From the NCBI GenBank assembly GCA_032716605.1, contig CM064501.1, positions 28,196,959 to 28,260,958 on the forward strand: DNA of 64,000 bases. Direction: 5' to 3'. Source of the stretch: Paralithodes platypus. Taxonomy: Eukaryota; Arthropoda; Malacostraca; Decapoda; Lithodidae. Shown here in pieces: positions 20,417 to 31,822 of the stretch. The position numbers and the translations under genes are program-made. The notes beneath the pieces were generated by a model. That model did not search any database. It had not been told where the DNA came from and saw only the letters and a list, made by a program, of their open reading frames with translations. How positions within the stretch are numbered: position 1 is the first letter of the stretch; each line of letters begins with the position of its first letter.

Positions 20417-21352
20417 GCCCATAATGGCAGGCTAGGTGGTCTATTTGACCGTAGCGCCCAGCGGGGTGTTTTTACCCTAAATAGGTTTGATTACGTGATC
20501 ATGTTCATGCCTAAATAAGACCCAGAGCGTAAAACAAGTATCTATCCCTGAAAGGGCATAAACAGAGCTTTCCAATGACACCCGAACCATCCTTGTACGA
20601 CCACTGGTTCTCTTGCAACGATCGTGCAACACGAGTGCAAAAACCATGCAATTATGTACTTTTCCCTACATAATTCCCTGTGTAATGAGTGTTGTTGTTG
20701 TTGTTGTTGTTGTTCCCCAAGCTGCCTGGCCGAACAGCCCCAAGGCCCCGAGCAATTCCAAGGCCATAACCGAGCGCCCCCACAGAACCCTCCCTGCCGA
20801 CCACAATAAAGCCTGGGTGACGGAAGCCACTCCATGGCGGGGAGCTGAGGAGGGTGCAGAAACGCCCGGGAAACCAAAGCCCCACCCAGGGCCCTGTGCC
20901 CCTCAGCAATTATGAAGAGAAAGTTGAGGGGCAAGGGAAAAATGTGACGCTTTGGCTTCCAATCTTGGTAGATTGGGAGGTCAATCCACGGAAAAGACGC
21001 CGTCACTTGAGATCTAGAAAATATATAAGTTAAAGGAACAGTCAGAGTAAGCTATGGGTATGGCAGAGATCGCTCAGTTCTCACTCTGATAGACCAGCCC
21101 ATCACCACTGAGTGTGATGAGTAATGTAATGAGTGTGATGTAATGAGTGTGAGAGGGGAGGGTAGGGTGGGCTTCACTTCAGTTGGTCCACCGCGGTGGT
21201 GGGGGAAGGTCATACGGTTTCTATGCTCCTCACACCGCTCAGCTCTCTCTCTCAGCAACATTACGTGCTGAAAATAGCGCACGACATAAGTTGTGAACCG
21301 CCACTTAGTCCATATTTTTTTCACACGATATAAGTTGCGAGCCGCCAGTTAA
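20417..21352. mobile_element. Composite MITE carrying an (AAC)n-tailed retroposon, copy 1
   Basis: The outer parts match the TTAA-flanked MITE at 56763-57243 (shared CAGCGGGGTGTTTTT, TTCATGCCTAAATAAGACCC, CTCTCTCTCAGC). Inserted in it at about 20692-21109 is an antisense member of the (AAC)n retroposon family, seen as (GTT)n at its left end, with TAATGAGTGT-type repeats on both sides as target duplication. The terminal TTAA is not preserved. Confidence 0.7.
20692..21109 (-). mobile_element. (AAC)n-tailed retroposon, single unit, antisense, copy 1
   Basis: This is a full-length unit in reverse orientation relative to the dimer at 15332. TAATGAGTGT occurs before it and again, several times, after it. 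Copy 2 lacks the 5' end of this unit plus one of the TAATGAGTGT repeats (96 bp). Confidence 0.8.
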
Positions 21353-21432
21353 GGGTAATAGGTCCGAAGACTGAACCTTGTTGTACACCACTTGTGACAT
21401 TAATCCAACTTGAAGCACTACTATTTATTACT
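21353..21432 (-). mobile_element. LINE fragment continuing to the Gypsy-B insertion site, copy 1
   Basis: The minus strand encodes SWINVTSGVQQGSVFGP, the conserved RT motif GVPQGSVLGP in altered form. The match to LINE 58880-60258 ends at TACT, the target site of Gypsy-B. Confidence 0.75.
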
Positions 21433-22010
21433 TGTTATGAACTGGCACTCGGGTACACAAGGGCTCTCAATCAGGACTCGAATATGGCTCGCTGCCACAA
21501 CGGAAACACACGATCCCAACCCCTGAGTACTGCCAGCTGAACAAAAAACACCAATACCCTCCAGAGTTCAATCTGCTATAACGGGGTATACAAGAACTCG
21601 GTACTAGTGTTCAACAACAGACTAATAAAGAGACAGGAATGATCTAGTCTGGTCAACAATCAAACAATGAAATAAAAACAACAACACAAAAGAATAGTGT
21701 TGGCCGAAGCCGAAGTAATCCACCCTTGACTATGAACTTAAGAAGTCCACCACCCTCTACTTCGGATCGGCACTATTACGTTACGTTAATTAATAGTCCT
21801 TAAGCATCGAGCAAGGAATCTTCTGAAAAAAGTTAGATGCTTCTCGGATGCTCGTAAGAAGTACGTATCGGATTTTGAACAGTAATTCAATAAGCAAAAA
21901 CACTGGCAATTAAATACTATTAACCCGTTGAGCCCCAGCTAGTTATAATATTTTGTTCACCCCAGTCCCAAGCCATTTTCACTTCTTTTTTTTTTGTTTG
22001 CTAAAATGGA
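21433..22010 (-). repeat. Truncated Gypsy-B LTR end in copy 1
   Basis: This matches 47722-48299 from TGTTATGAACTGGC through the first ~90 bp of the MITE inserted in that LTR, then stops at the duplication junction. The rest of Gypsy-B is absent here. Confidence 0.85.
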
Positions 22011-22469
22011 ACTAGAACTGAGTTAATTCCTGTAAAATGGTATTCCTGTAAAAAGAATTGGACATATTAAGAATTGTGAATAAGTATTAAGACACAAACT
22101 AATTAATGCACAGTATCGTACTGTCACTGTATACGTCACTTGTATAACACTATTGTTTACCTTAGCCAATTAGGGATGATGCGTCCTAATGGCTGTTCAA
22201 ACTGCTACTGGTGCCTGGCCTCACTCTTGGGCGCAGACTTTCAACCAGTATGGTGTGACACTCATACATAGATGCTAGCAATCATCTTGGTGTTATTGAA
22301 ATTTTCTGAAGGGCAGCGTGAGAACCGTGCTTACTTGCAGGAATCGTACCAAGGCTTTTATAGGTTGGGGTTATGATCTTCTATAAGGAAGTCATACCCA
22401 ACTAGAAATGTACAGTTGCATACTTAAGTAAGTGAATAACTGTTGTAGTGGTGCGAGATATATATATCT

Positions 22470-22702
22470 TTAACACTTTCACGCCTATGACGCGATTTTG
22501 AGCCTATTGGGGATGCTTTAAAACCTTTGTTACCATCAGGGGTATTTATAAACCTTTAGTTTAGTTACTTCAACCTCTGCAGGTGTCTTTGAGTTAGCTG
22601 TGGGCAGAAAACTAATTTTAGAGAGGTAATTATAAGAGTGAGATAACTATTTCTTATTGCTAATCTGGCAACCTATGCGTCATAAAAGCGTGAAAGGGTT
22701 AA
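22470..22702. mobile_element. TTAA-flanked MITE, first of a head-to-tail dimer (225 bp)
   Basis: TTAA at 22470-22473 and 22699-22702 flanks ends CACTTTCACGCCTATGACGC and the complement of GCGTCATAAAAGCGTGAAAGGG. It is non-coding and inserted in the antisense LTR. Confidence 0.85.
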
Positions 22703-22931
22703 CCCTCTCAGACATATGACGCGATTTGGAGCCTATTAGGGATACTTTAAAACCTTTGTTACCATCAGGGGTATTTTGAAATCTTTAGTATAGTTACTTC
22801 AACCTCTGCAGTTGTCTTTGAGTTAGCTGTGGGCAAAAAACTAATTTTGGAGAGGTAAGTATAAGAGAGAGAACTCTATTTCATATTGCTAATCTGGCAA
22901 CCTCTGCGTCATATGAGTCTGAAGGGGTTAA
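22699..22931. mobile_element. TTAA-flanked MITE, second of a head-to-tail dimer (225 bp)
   Basis: Same length and orientation as its neighbour, and the internal sequence is closely similar (CCTATTRGGGATRCTTTAAA). It shares the central TTAA (22699-22702) and ends at TTAA 22928-22931. Confidence 0.85.
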
Positions 22932-22985
22932 TACGGTCTATCCTAGAGTGTACAGTCGCTCATAATGCGCTAATACACTGGGATT

Positions 22986-23490
22986 CAGTAGTTAACGCTC
23001 GCTGTTCTTCTTCATATCATTAGGAAGAGTTACAGTTTCCGTGGTCATGATTGTACATGAAGCCTCAACTCAGATTTCATTGGTATGCTTCTACTAATCT
23101 CCAGGAAGTACCATCCGACTTGCGGAAACGATTGCACGTAATGCAATCCCAGTCAAACGTTTATTCTCCCTTTTAATCTGCATGTATTCAACACCAGAAC
23201 CACTTAATGCTTGACTGGCTGAACTATAGTATAGTAGGCAGGGCAGGAGAGTTGCAGTTGTTCAGGAATTCGAAGTTCTAATAGCTCTTCTATATATTTC
23301 ACCCAGAACAAAGGAGGACAAGAACTGTGTTTTTTTTTATAGTAGGATCGGTATGACCTACAGGCACATTTTGGAGTTACAAAGCCTCTCCGTGATAACA
23401 GACTTGGTATACTTATCCCCTGTGTGATAAAGCTTTATATAAGCTGATTACTAAAATGTCCAAAATGTTGACGAGATAAGCTAGGATATA
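22986..23490. other. Unassigned non-coding sequence
   Basis: No ORF or repeat recognised between the antisense LTR and the LINE 3' end. Confidence 0.4.
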
Positions 23491-23493
23491 CAT

Positions 23494-23979
23494 GTGTGGG
23501 GAGGATTCTCTCACACCGCACTCCCAGACAAAGTAGAAAAGAAAACCTTTTGTATGATTAACTCCCGTCCACCCACCAACTCTCTGCAATATATCTCTCT
23601 TCGCCGCAATGTTGCATCTCTCTCGCTATTCTATCGCTACTACAATAATCAGTGTTCCTCGGAGCTTTCCCAGTGTATACCACCTCCTCTACGTAGGGTA
23701 CGTAGTACCTGTCTTGCAACACAATCCCACCCCTACTCTGTGCAACTCTCCAACCCAAAAGTGAAACTCTATTCTCAGACTTTCTTCTATTCAACTGCTA
23801 AGCTCTGGAACTCTCTTCCAGAATCAGTCTTTCCCTCTTCCTCAGACTTAAATTGCTTCAAACTCCGTTGTCCAGGCATTTTAGCTCGAACGTCCCTTGA
23901 ATTTGGCCCTGTCACTCTTTCAACACTGGGGGAGGCACTCGCTGCAGGCAGTTCTGCCTTTTCTCCCTTATTCACATAG
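23494..23979 (+). mobile_element. LINE RT C-terminal remnant
   Basis: The ORF encodes a protein related to the C-terminus of the LINE at 4017-4663: shared SLRRNVASLSLFYRYYNNQ versus SIRRNVASLALFYRYFHSN, and LWNSLPESVFP versus LWNSLPLNCFP. The upstream RT core is missing, and the ORF runs from degraded sequence to a TAG at 23977-23979. It is on the + strand and is followed directly by an AT-rich minisatellite. Confidence 0.85.
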
Positions 23980-23991
23980 AAAAACAAATCA

Positions 23992-24250
23992 AATATATAT
24001 AAATATATGCTGTATAATCAAATATATATAAATATATGCTGTATAATTAAATATATATAAATATATGCTGTATAATTAAATATATATAAATATATGCTGT
24101 ATAATTAAATATATATAAATATATGCTGTATAATTAAATATATATAAATATGCTGTATAATTAAATATATATAAATATATGCTGTATAATTAAATATATA
24201 TAAATATATGCTGTATAATCAAATATATATAATATATGCTGTATAATTAA
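23992..24250 (+). repeat. 29-bp minisatellite at a LINE 3' end
   Basis: About nine units of TGTATAATTAAATATATAT + AAATATATGC; TGTATAAT starts at 24011, 24040, 24069, 24098, 24127, 24154, 24183, 24212 and 24240 (spacing 29, with 27- and 28-bp variants). It begins within about 15 bp of the LINE stop codon, so it may represent the element's repetitive 3' tail. Confidence 0.92.
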
Positions 24251-24957
24251 AAGTACTACTGAATTAAAATAGTTACCATGATAACCATACATTCCTTGTC
24301 ACTTATACTTTGTATTGGATCACTTACTTAAACTCAATGAGCTTTGCCATTCACTGTTCCTTGTGCATTGTGTATGGAAAGTAGCATAGCACGTCTAATT
24401 AAAGCAAAGCCCCCATCTACTGCTTCATATATTATATATCTCTTCGTGCTAATACATATAAAAACACTCCATATTCATTCGCATAGTGAGACACATTAAC
24501 AGAATAGATGATTCATGGGAATTAGAAGCTTGTACTTACATGTTCCACATGCCGCACAACAGAGGAAAACGCATATTGCATTAGGTTACCTAATTCACAT
24601 ATGAGCAATAATAAACAAATCATTGGTAAAAACATATGCGTGTCTTTTTTTCATTCTGATGTGCGTTTGTGTATGGGGAGGGGGGAGGGGTGTGATTGTA
24701 CTGGTGTAATAAAGATGCCCAGTACAGTCATGACTGGCAGGACACTAAAGTAATTTAAGCACACAAACCATATTTCATAAGAGTGATTGTCACATTTAAA
24801 GTGAAACAAGTAATGTCAGCAGACTATTTGTACATATCTAAATATAGTATAACATTAAATGTCACTGTATTTGTACATATCTAAATATAGTATAACATTA
24901 AATGTCACTGTATTTGTTATTATTTCACTCGACGAGGACAATAAAATAATCAAATAA
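24251..24957. other. Non-coding sequence with a short tandem duplication
   Basis: AT-rich, no gene. TATTTGTACATATCTAAATA plus following bases is repeated with a 43-bp period at 24825 and 24868. A G-rich run lies near 24677-24692. Confidence 0.6.
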
Positions 24958-25743
24958 TGTATATATATATAACAGCACATTTTGAGCGACTGTACACTCT
25001 AGGGTAACTCATATAATCACATATATAACTCACACCCTTATAACAGTTATTCACTTACTTAAGTCTACTACTGTACATTCTAGTTGGAATGATCTCCCTA
25101 TAGATAGATCATCTCCCCCACCTATAAAAGGACTTGGTACAATTCTTGCAGAGTAAGCAAGGGTTCCCACGGTCTTCTCAAAGTGTTGCAGCAACTCCAA
25201 TATGATTGCTAGCAACATGTATTCGTATGACTCCACACTGGTCAGAAGCCGGCACGCTCGAGCCCCAGGCATTGTTTAGTAGCAGATCAGACAGCCACAT
25301 AGGAAGGTGAACCCTTCATGCGGCCGTGGTAATTAATGCAGTGACATATACAGTGACAGTGCGATACTGTGCGATAATTAGTGTGTACCATTATATATTT
25401 TCGCTATTCTTATTCTTTATTCTTTTACAGGAAAGAATATAATCACAGGAATATAGCTCAATCTAATTGCTTTTATAATATAGTGCAAAGCTGTAGGTAT
25501 TTCCCAGTCGGGTAGCTACAATACCTACAAAGACAAACAATAACTCAAACCAGCCCCTAATTAAGCATAATCTATTTTGTTGGTAATAAAACCCTAGAAA
25601 AACCCAACAGTGTCTTTACTTCAAATCAATACCTTAACAAGTTACCTTTCAACATGTTTTTACAGTGAAAACCTCAACTACAAGCATAAACCAGGACAAT
25701 TAAGGTAAGAGGTAAAAAGGGCAACCAAATAGCCACCGCTACA
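24958..25743 (+). repeat. Gypsy-A 5' LTR, copy 2
   Basis: Matches the 3' LTRs at 7814-8633 and 34210-35026. It includes the TATA box (near 25120) and AATAAA (near 25583). TGG-starting primer-site candidates follow at 25748 or 25752 (TTGGTTGGCAGTG); the cognate tRNA was not identified. Confidence 0.9.
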
Positions 25744-27254
25744 TAATTGGTTGGCAGTGTATATTGGGATTCGTGTTCCCCAAATCGAAAACACAATTAA
25801 AATAAGACCTCCGAAGAGCAAACAAAAGCACTAAGAAAAAGCAATTAGAAAAACATTAACATAACAGAGCTAAGTGGAAAGAAAAACATTGATGAATGAT
25901 AAAAAAATAGACGTGGATTCAGAGTGAACTGGTACTATCTCTCAGTATCCATCACATCAGCGCTGACCTCAGCATTCCTTTCACTGAGCCAATGAGTCAC
26001 GGTGAGCCCACGCGCCAGCAACTCGCCCCAGCAGCTCAACCCTAGACTCACACACGCACGCACGCACACCACGCCCAGGCCAGGGTATGATGTGTGTGTG
26101 AACTGTGACGTCACGGGAATTGGTGACGACATAAGGAGAAGCAATCAACTCTACGGGATCGCCACTTCAAACTTCATTCTACAACAACTGACAAGAAGAC
26201 TTCAAGAACATCGCAACGTTAATTCGGCTTTGTATCGGTTAGTCAGAAATACATAAAAACTAAATATACTAGTAGTTAGTGCTAGAAAAAAATCTTGTCA
26301 ACACAAACAAGCAATGCCAAAGTATCTTAACTGTTCTTTCAACTTACCATGTGTATAGAATAATTTAGCTGGGACTGTACGTTCCTCATTAATGTCATTC
26401 CTTCTATGAATTCAAGTTAGATCAAAAAATTTAAGTACTCTATATTTGCAGTAAGTTGCTCAAGTAATAACTTAGCAGAGATTCAAAGACTTACTTCTGT
26501 TACACACTGTGTTAATTTTGTTTCAATTTCTTAGTAACAGAATAGGCTTCCCTATAGTGCCTCACTAACCTAATTTTCCTTAGTAAGAGAGTATTCTTAT
26601 ACAGTACCTTACTAACCTGAATTTTCCAGAATTGTCCTGTATTAACAAACTAACTGCTCACTCATAGTCTAACTAACATCAATTCATCCTTCAACTTTGG
26701 ATAGAGGTGTGACGTTAAAGTGAAACTCCTACGACCTATATTCTATGCTAGTGACCTTGAATGTTACGTCATTTCAGAATTTCAGGTGGGGATTATGTTT
26801 CAATGCGTGTAAAATTTTCTTGAATTTAAAGTGGAATTTAAGAATAGAAGTTTGAGCCTCAGTCAGACACAGAGTTTGAGAAAAGAAGTAGGGACAAAAC
26901 TTGCTTCTGACATTGACGACTTGACTGAAAGACTAGCTAACTTTTTCAAGGAGACATCGGGCCACCCTGATACATCCTTAGCGCAAGCGAACTTCTAACA
27001 ATATTTGCACATCAAATATAAGGCCCTTCGTGTCGCCCAGGCACCAAGGTTATGTTATTCTGAGACTGTGCCATGCACTTATCAGAATTTTTCCCCTACG
27101 AACGTCCCACACTTTAAATATTAGTACAAAGGCTAGTGTACAACACCTGCATTCCAAAGGTAAGTTTAATATTTATATATTTCCAGGACTAAGGGTAAGT
27201 TAGATAGAGGCAAGTGTAGAGAAGTCTTCAGAAGAACTTAGTACACTTACAGCT
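25744..27254 (+). other. Gypsy-A leader, copy 2
   Basis: The complete leader between 5' LTR and gag, of which copy 1 shows only the last 857 bp. A Pro/Thr/His-rich 84-codon ORF lies at 26002-26256 in the CpG-rich part and may be decayed coding sequence. 26813-27125 repeats the possible decayed gag N-terminus. Confidence 0.6.
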
Positions 27255-28046
27255 ATGACAGCTACAACTACAGCTACAGCTCCCGCTACAGCTATGACAG
27301 GTACAGCTATGCCAGCTATCACTACAGCTACAGCCAGAGGCAATTCTCACGTGGATGCTCAGTCACAGCATACAGTCCAGTTGCCTATGTTTTCTGGGAA
27401 GAAGTGTCCTAATTACCCAGGGGATATTATGCAATTTCTGGAGAAAATAGGGAGATACGAGGAATCACATTTCATCCTAAGGGACGAGGAACGAATTGCC
27501 TTTGTCCAGAAGCATCTGAAACCAGGAAGTGCTCTCGACCTCGCTCAAGCAACCGCTCAATTTCAGACAACAAATTACAGGCAATTCCAAATCACCCTTT
27601 GTATCTTCGATAGTATCGCTGGAAATGCTGACGATAACCAGCCAGAGATACCCCTTACACCATAAGCCTTGGTAACCCCAGTAGAATCAGGGACCAGACC
27701 TATACAAGCGTTTAGTAGCAGCTCGAGGAAAGACAACAGCTGTGATCATTGCCACAAGAAGGGACATGACAAGACAGCCTGTTGGAGACTGCACCCGTCG
27801 CTAATTCCAGACAAGTACAAGAAGAAGACGACATTCACACCCTCCAGTGGGACATCATACCAAAGTGGACAAGCTCAGAAACACCAGACAGGCCAAGCGC
27901 AAGGGAAACAGAAGATGTCTTGCATGTTCCATGGTGAGAAAGGACACTCCACAGAGGATTGCCGTACAATCAAAGGCTTAGCTGCAAAGCGTCAACAAGG
28001 ATCGTCGGGGGAAGACTCGCGCACCAGACCCAACGATCAAACGTAG
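27255..28046 (+). pseudogene. gag: Gypsy-A gag, copy 2
   Basis: Same translation as 858-1649, including the in-frame TAA (27663-27665) and both Cys/His clusters. Confidence 0.85.
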
Positions 28047-28495
28047 AAAAACCTACACCGTTACCTACCAATGTCCACTCGTCGCCCTTACACGTGCCCT
28101 CGCTCGTTGCGTCAGTATCACGAGTGAACAGTATGTCAATTCCAGTAACGGTAGGTGATGTGAAGATGTCTCTGGCTCTTGACTCCGGCGCCTGCGCCAA
28201 CGTCTTATCCTAAGAGTCATTGACAAATCTTCAAAATCAGCTTAAGTGCAACTGGAAACTTAATCTCCCAGACATGCAACTTACAGGAGTTACACGGAAT
28301 AACCTAAAACTAGTTGGTATGGTTGACATTCCGTTTAGATTCACACGTCACGGAGACCCAAACATCAAGACGAGGTTTTATGTGATCAAGGATTTTTCAA
28401 CTCCCAGCAGATGGCCTCATAGGCATCGGAACTATGAAAGACAATCGCATCGCCTTAAATCCTTCCGACCAACAGATGATCTACAACCGACGTAA
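27959..28495 (+). pseudogene. Gypsy-A protease, copy 2
   Basis: Same as 1562-2098: LDSGA active-site motif followed by a stop at 28211-28213, and the frame resumes at 28220. Confidence 0.7.
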
Positions 28496-29357
28496 GTATT
28501 CTACAATGCAGAATCCGCATCCTCTCCTGCACTCGATCATTGCAGCGGCTGTTTCAACAAGCATGGACTGTTCGTGTGCGCGGCCCTTGGTGTCTCCTAC
28601 TCCAAGTAACCAGAGTGTTGGATCAACAGATCAAGGTTCACGGTTGTATCCCTTAGTAGTAATCGGAAAGCAAAGGATTCGTGCTAGAGAGGGTCCACAC
28701 CTCCCAGTTAGGTTACCCAAGCTCAAGAAAGGCACGGATGCAGTATGTCTAAGTGAAAGTGCATGTATTAAAGGACTAGCTCTCGAATCAACCTTGTACA
28801 AGCTTCAGGGTAAAGCAAGGACCGAGATACTAGCCTATAACAGGTCTAACAGTCCAATCACACTGAAGTCCGGCTGCAAGATCGGAAAAGCTCTTGTGTA
28901 CGACTATCCAGTAGATCCTGAACCTCCGGAGTGGCCCTCCGTAGAAGCACCATTTGTAGCAATGACAGCATCGTCACCATCCGAGATGCAAGACGAAGAT
29001 CCTCTCAAGCAAAACCTAAAGAAGACAGACTTTCCAGAAGAGGCAGAATCCCTTCTGAAGTTGCTACAGTCTTTCAGAGATGTAGTTGCACTCCCAGGAG
29101 AATGTCTAGGTAAAACGGATCTAACAACGCATACCATACCCCTCAAAACAGGCACCAATCCCGTTTACACAGCGGCGTACAGATTGCCACACTGTCAAAG
29201 GGAAGTAGTAAAAGGGATGGTAGACGAAATGCTGGAGCAAAATGTTATTCGCCATTCATCCTCGCCATGGAATTCACCTCTTTTCCTGGTACCTAAGAAG
29301 GATGGAGAGTGGCGCCCGGTGATTGATTATCGCAGTCAATCAAGCAACTATACCTGA
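28434..29357 (+). pseudogene. pol: Gypsy-A pol N-terminal RT part, copy 2
   Basis: Same as 2037-2960, with the identical frame break after VIDYR. Confidence 0.88.
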
Positions 29358-30404
29358 CAGGTTCCCCATGCCTGTACTGTCCGAGCTACTACAAGGCATA
29401 GGAACAGGGAACAAGGTATTCAGTACTCTGGACCTTCTCAGTGGGTTCTGGCAAGTTGGAATGGATGAGAAATCAACAGAAGTCACTGCGTTCTCTACCC
29501 ACAGTGGACACTACGAATGGCTACGCATGCCGTTCGGACTGAGAAACGCACCCCTCACCTTTCAAAGGTTAGTAAACAATCTTTTTGCGGGCCTATTGGG
29601 TGACTCAGTCTCCGCCTACCTGGACGACATCATAGTCTGTAGCAAAGATGTCAGCTCTCATTTCAGCAAACTCCAACAAGTATTGGAAAGACTTCAAACG
29701 GCAGGTTTACGTATCAAGATCAGCAAGTGTGATTTCCTAAAAGGGAAAATTAAATTCCTAGGTCATCAGGTGGACGCAGAAGGAATTCACACTATGAACG
29801 ACAAGATCATCGCGGTACAAAATTTTCCACGTCCAAAGTCGGTTGAGAATGTCAGAAGCTTTATCGGGCTTTCTGGCTATTACCATTCTTTCGTGAAGAA
29901 CTATGCGAGTCTAGCGAGGCCTCTGACACAACTTCTCCGGAAGGACGCTCCATTCACATGGGGTCAAGAGCAAGAGGAAGCATTCACCAACCTCAAAGAA
30001 GCACTCACCAGAACGCCTGTCCTAGTCTTCCCTGACCATGATAGACCATTCACACTCGGCACCGACGCCTCTCTCAAAGGGCTAGGAGCTGTTCTAATGC
30101 AACCAGATGAACAAAGCAAGATGCAAGTCATTGGATATACAAGTCGGGTGTTGACTGAGACTAGGTATCACACGACGGAATGGGAAACCCTGGCAGTAGC
30201 TTGGGCATTGAAACATTTCAGAGACATCATCCTTGGTTATAAAATCGACCTCTACACAGACAATGAGGCAGTAACAAAGATATTCAAGGGTGGTAAGAAC
30301 CTCACTGACAGACTAGCACGGTGGTACGAGATGGTATTGCAGTTTGATCTGACTCTGCATCATATCAAAGGTAGAGCTAACATGGCGGCAGACGCACTCT
30401 CACG

Positions 30405-30413
<9 letters not shown>
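29323..30413 (+). pseudogene. pol: Gypsy-A RT core and RNase H, copy 2
   Basis: Same as 2926-4016 except for a G-to-T change at 29886 (Gln to His in YYxSF). The reading frame exits through the T tract differently because it is one T shorter, so the apparent ORF end (30474) differs only by homopolymer slippage. Confidence 0.92.
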
Positions 30414-30437
<24 letters not shown>

Positions 30438-31059
30438 AAGAGACAATGAACGGAGGAAGGAAAAACACAGATAAAACAAAAAGGTCCATGTGCCTAAAGG
30501 CATCCTCCATTCATAAAATGTTTGTAACCACTGGATTTAAACATTTGTAGATTGTAAGTTTGTGGAAAGCAATTCAAGGGAAGTGAATTCCAAAGAGTAG
30601 TAGCTCTGTGGATAAATGAATACTGATAAGCAGAAGTTCTGCATTGTGGAAGAGAAAGTGTAAATTCATGGGCGCTCTCAGCTGCCCTAGTTCTACGGGG
30701 AAAGATGTGGAGAGGCGGCACAATTGAAGCAAGTTCCTCGGAACAATTGCTGTGAAAATATCTGTAGAATAATGCAAGGGATGCAACGTTTCTTCGTATG
30801 GATAATGTAGGAAGGTCCTGTGTGATTGCAGGGTTATTGATTAATCTAATAGCTTTATTTTGAATGTTGTCCAACTGCCTCAATGCAACCACTCCACTTC
30901 CACCCCACAGAGGTGAACAGTAATCCATCTGAGAACACACATGACTTTTATATATTACGGCCAACTGCTCGTCAGTGAAGAATTCTCGAACTCTGTACAG
31001 GAGTCTAAGTTTTTTAGAGGCATTCTTAGCAATGCTTCTAACATAACGTGTCCAGCTCA
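30414..31059 (-). mobile_element. LINE 3' fragment in Gypsy-A pol, copy 2
   Basis: Same as 4017-4663, with 24 instead of 25 T in the antisense poly(A) tail. Confidence 0.88.
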
Positions 31060-31822
31060 AGTAGCCCCAGTGGTCCAGCTACCGACGCATACAGAAGACC
31101 AAGTGAAAGAAGAGCAAAGCAAGGATCCGCTGTGGTCCAAAGTCATCTATTCCTTAGAATCAGGGGATAACACAACTCTCCCAGAACTACCCGCACCTCA
31201 CACGCAATTCCGGTTGCTGGACGGACTACTAGTTAGAGTTATTCCCACAGACTTTGACGCACGCCCTCGTGTAGTGATTCCAGACACGCTTACAGAAGCA
31301 GTAATTCAACAGCAACATGATGCTCCCCAAGCTGGTCATCCAGGACGGGACAGAACGCTTGACGCTACGAGAAGGAAGTACTACTGGAAAACTATGAGAA
31401 AGGATGTTGAACAACACATAGCAAGATGTCTCTCCTGCGCCCAGCACATGGGAACCTGTGATGGTCCCGCACCAATCTTGGAGTATCCAACTCCTCCACT
31501 TCCATTCGACACTGTATCAGTGGATTTGCTGAAGTTGCCGCGGAGTCACCAGGATTCACAGTATCTTCTAGTATGTGTTGATTTCTTCTCAAGATTCGTA
31601 GTTTTAGCCCCGCTTAAAACTAAAACAGCGGATGAAGTTGCTCATGCACTAGTAACGCATCTCATCTGTCCGTTCTCCTGCCCTAAGACGCTCCTCTCGG
31701 ACAACGGGTTGGAATTCAAGAACCAGGTGATTGCAAGTATCTGTGATATCTACAATATCAAGCAATCGTATATTGCAGCATACCACCCAGCCTCAAATTG
31801 GGTTGGTAGAACGCATGAATAG
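31060..31822 (+). pseudogene. Gypsy-A integrase core, copy 2
   Basis: Same as 4664-5426, including the frame break before the catalytic Glu. Confidence 0.9.

Larger units (their letters stand above)
1..22010 (+). repeat. Copy 1 of a ~26.3-kb near-identical direct duplication (truncated by window start)
   Basis: This stretch recurs at 26398-48299 in the same orientation with nearly constant offset: 26397 at the left end, 26386 to 26388 in the middle, 26385 near 20 kb and 26289 at the right end. Base 1 matches base 26398 and homology stops abruptly at 22010/48299. Differences seen are single substitutions (position 28 C versus A, position 3489 G versus T), homopolymer and AT/GT microsatellite lengths, a 3-bp ATG difference near 14853, and a 96-bp segment (about 21028-21140) missing from copy 2. 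All disabling mutations of the embedded elements that I checked are shared, so they predate the duplication. Real tandem duplication and uncollapsed haplotypes cannot be separated from sequence alone. Confidence 0.97.
22011..22985 (-). repeat. Diverged antisense Gypsy-A-family LTR interrupted by two MITEs
   Basis: Read on the minus strand this matches the Gypsy-A LTR with moderate divergence: the start region (GAGCGACTGTACACTCTAGG) is at about 22945-22970, TTCACTTACTTAAGT at about 22418-22432, GCTAGCA at about 22272, and the AGTGACAGTGCGATACTGTGC-like part near 22115. It extends left to the duplication junction at 22011. It may be a solo LTR or the end of a separate Gypsy-A relative. Confidence 0.75.

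Noticed and set aside
23992..24250. CRISPR-like array
   Set aside because: Head-to-tail AT minisatellite without unique spacers, in a eukaryotic repeat context.
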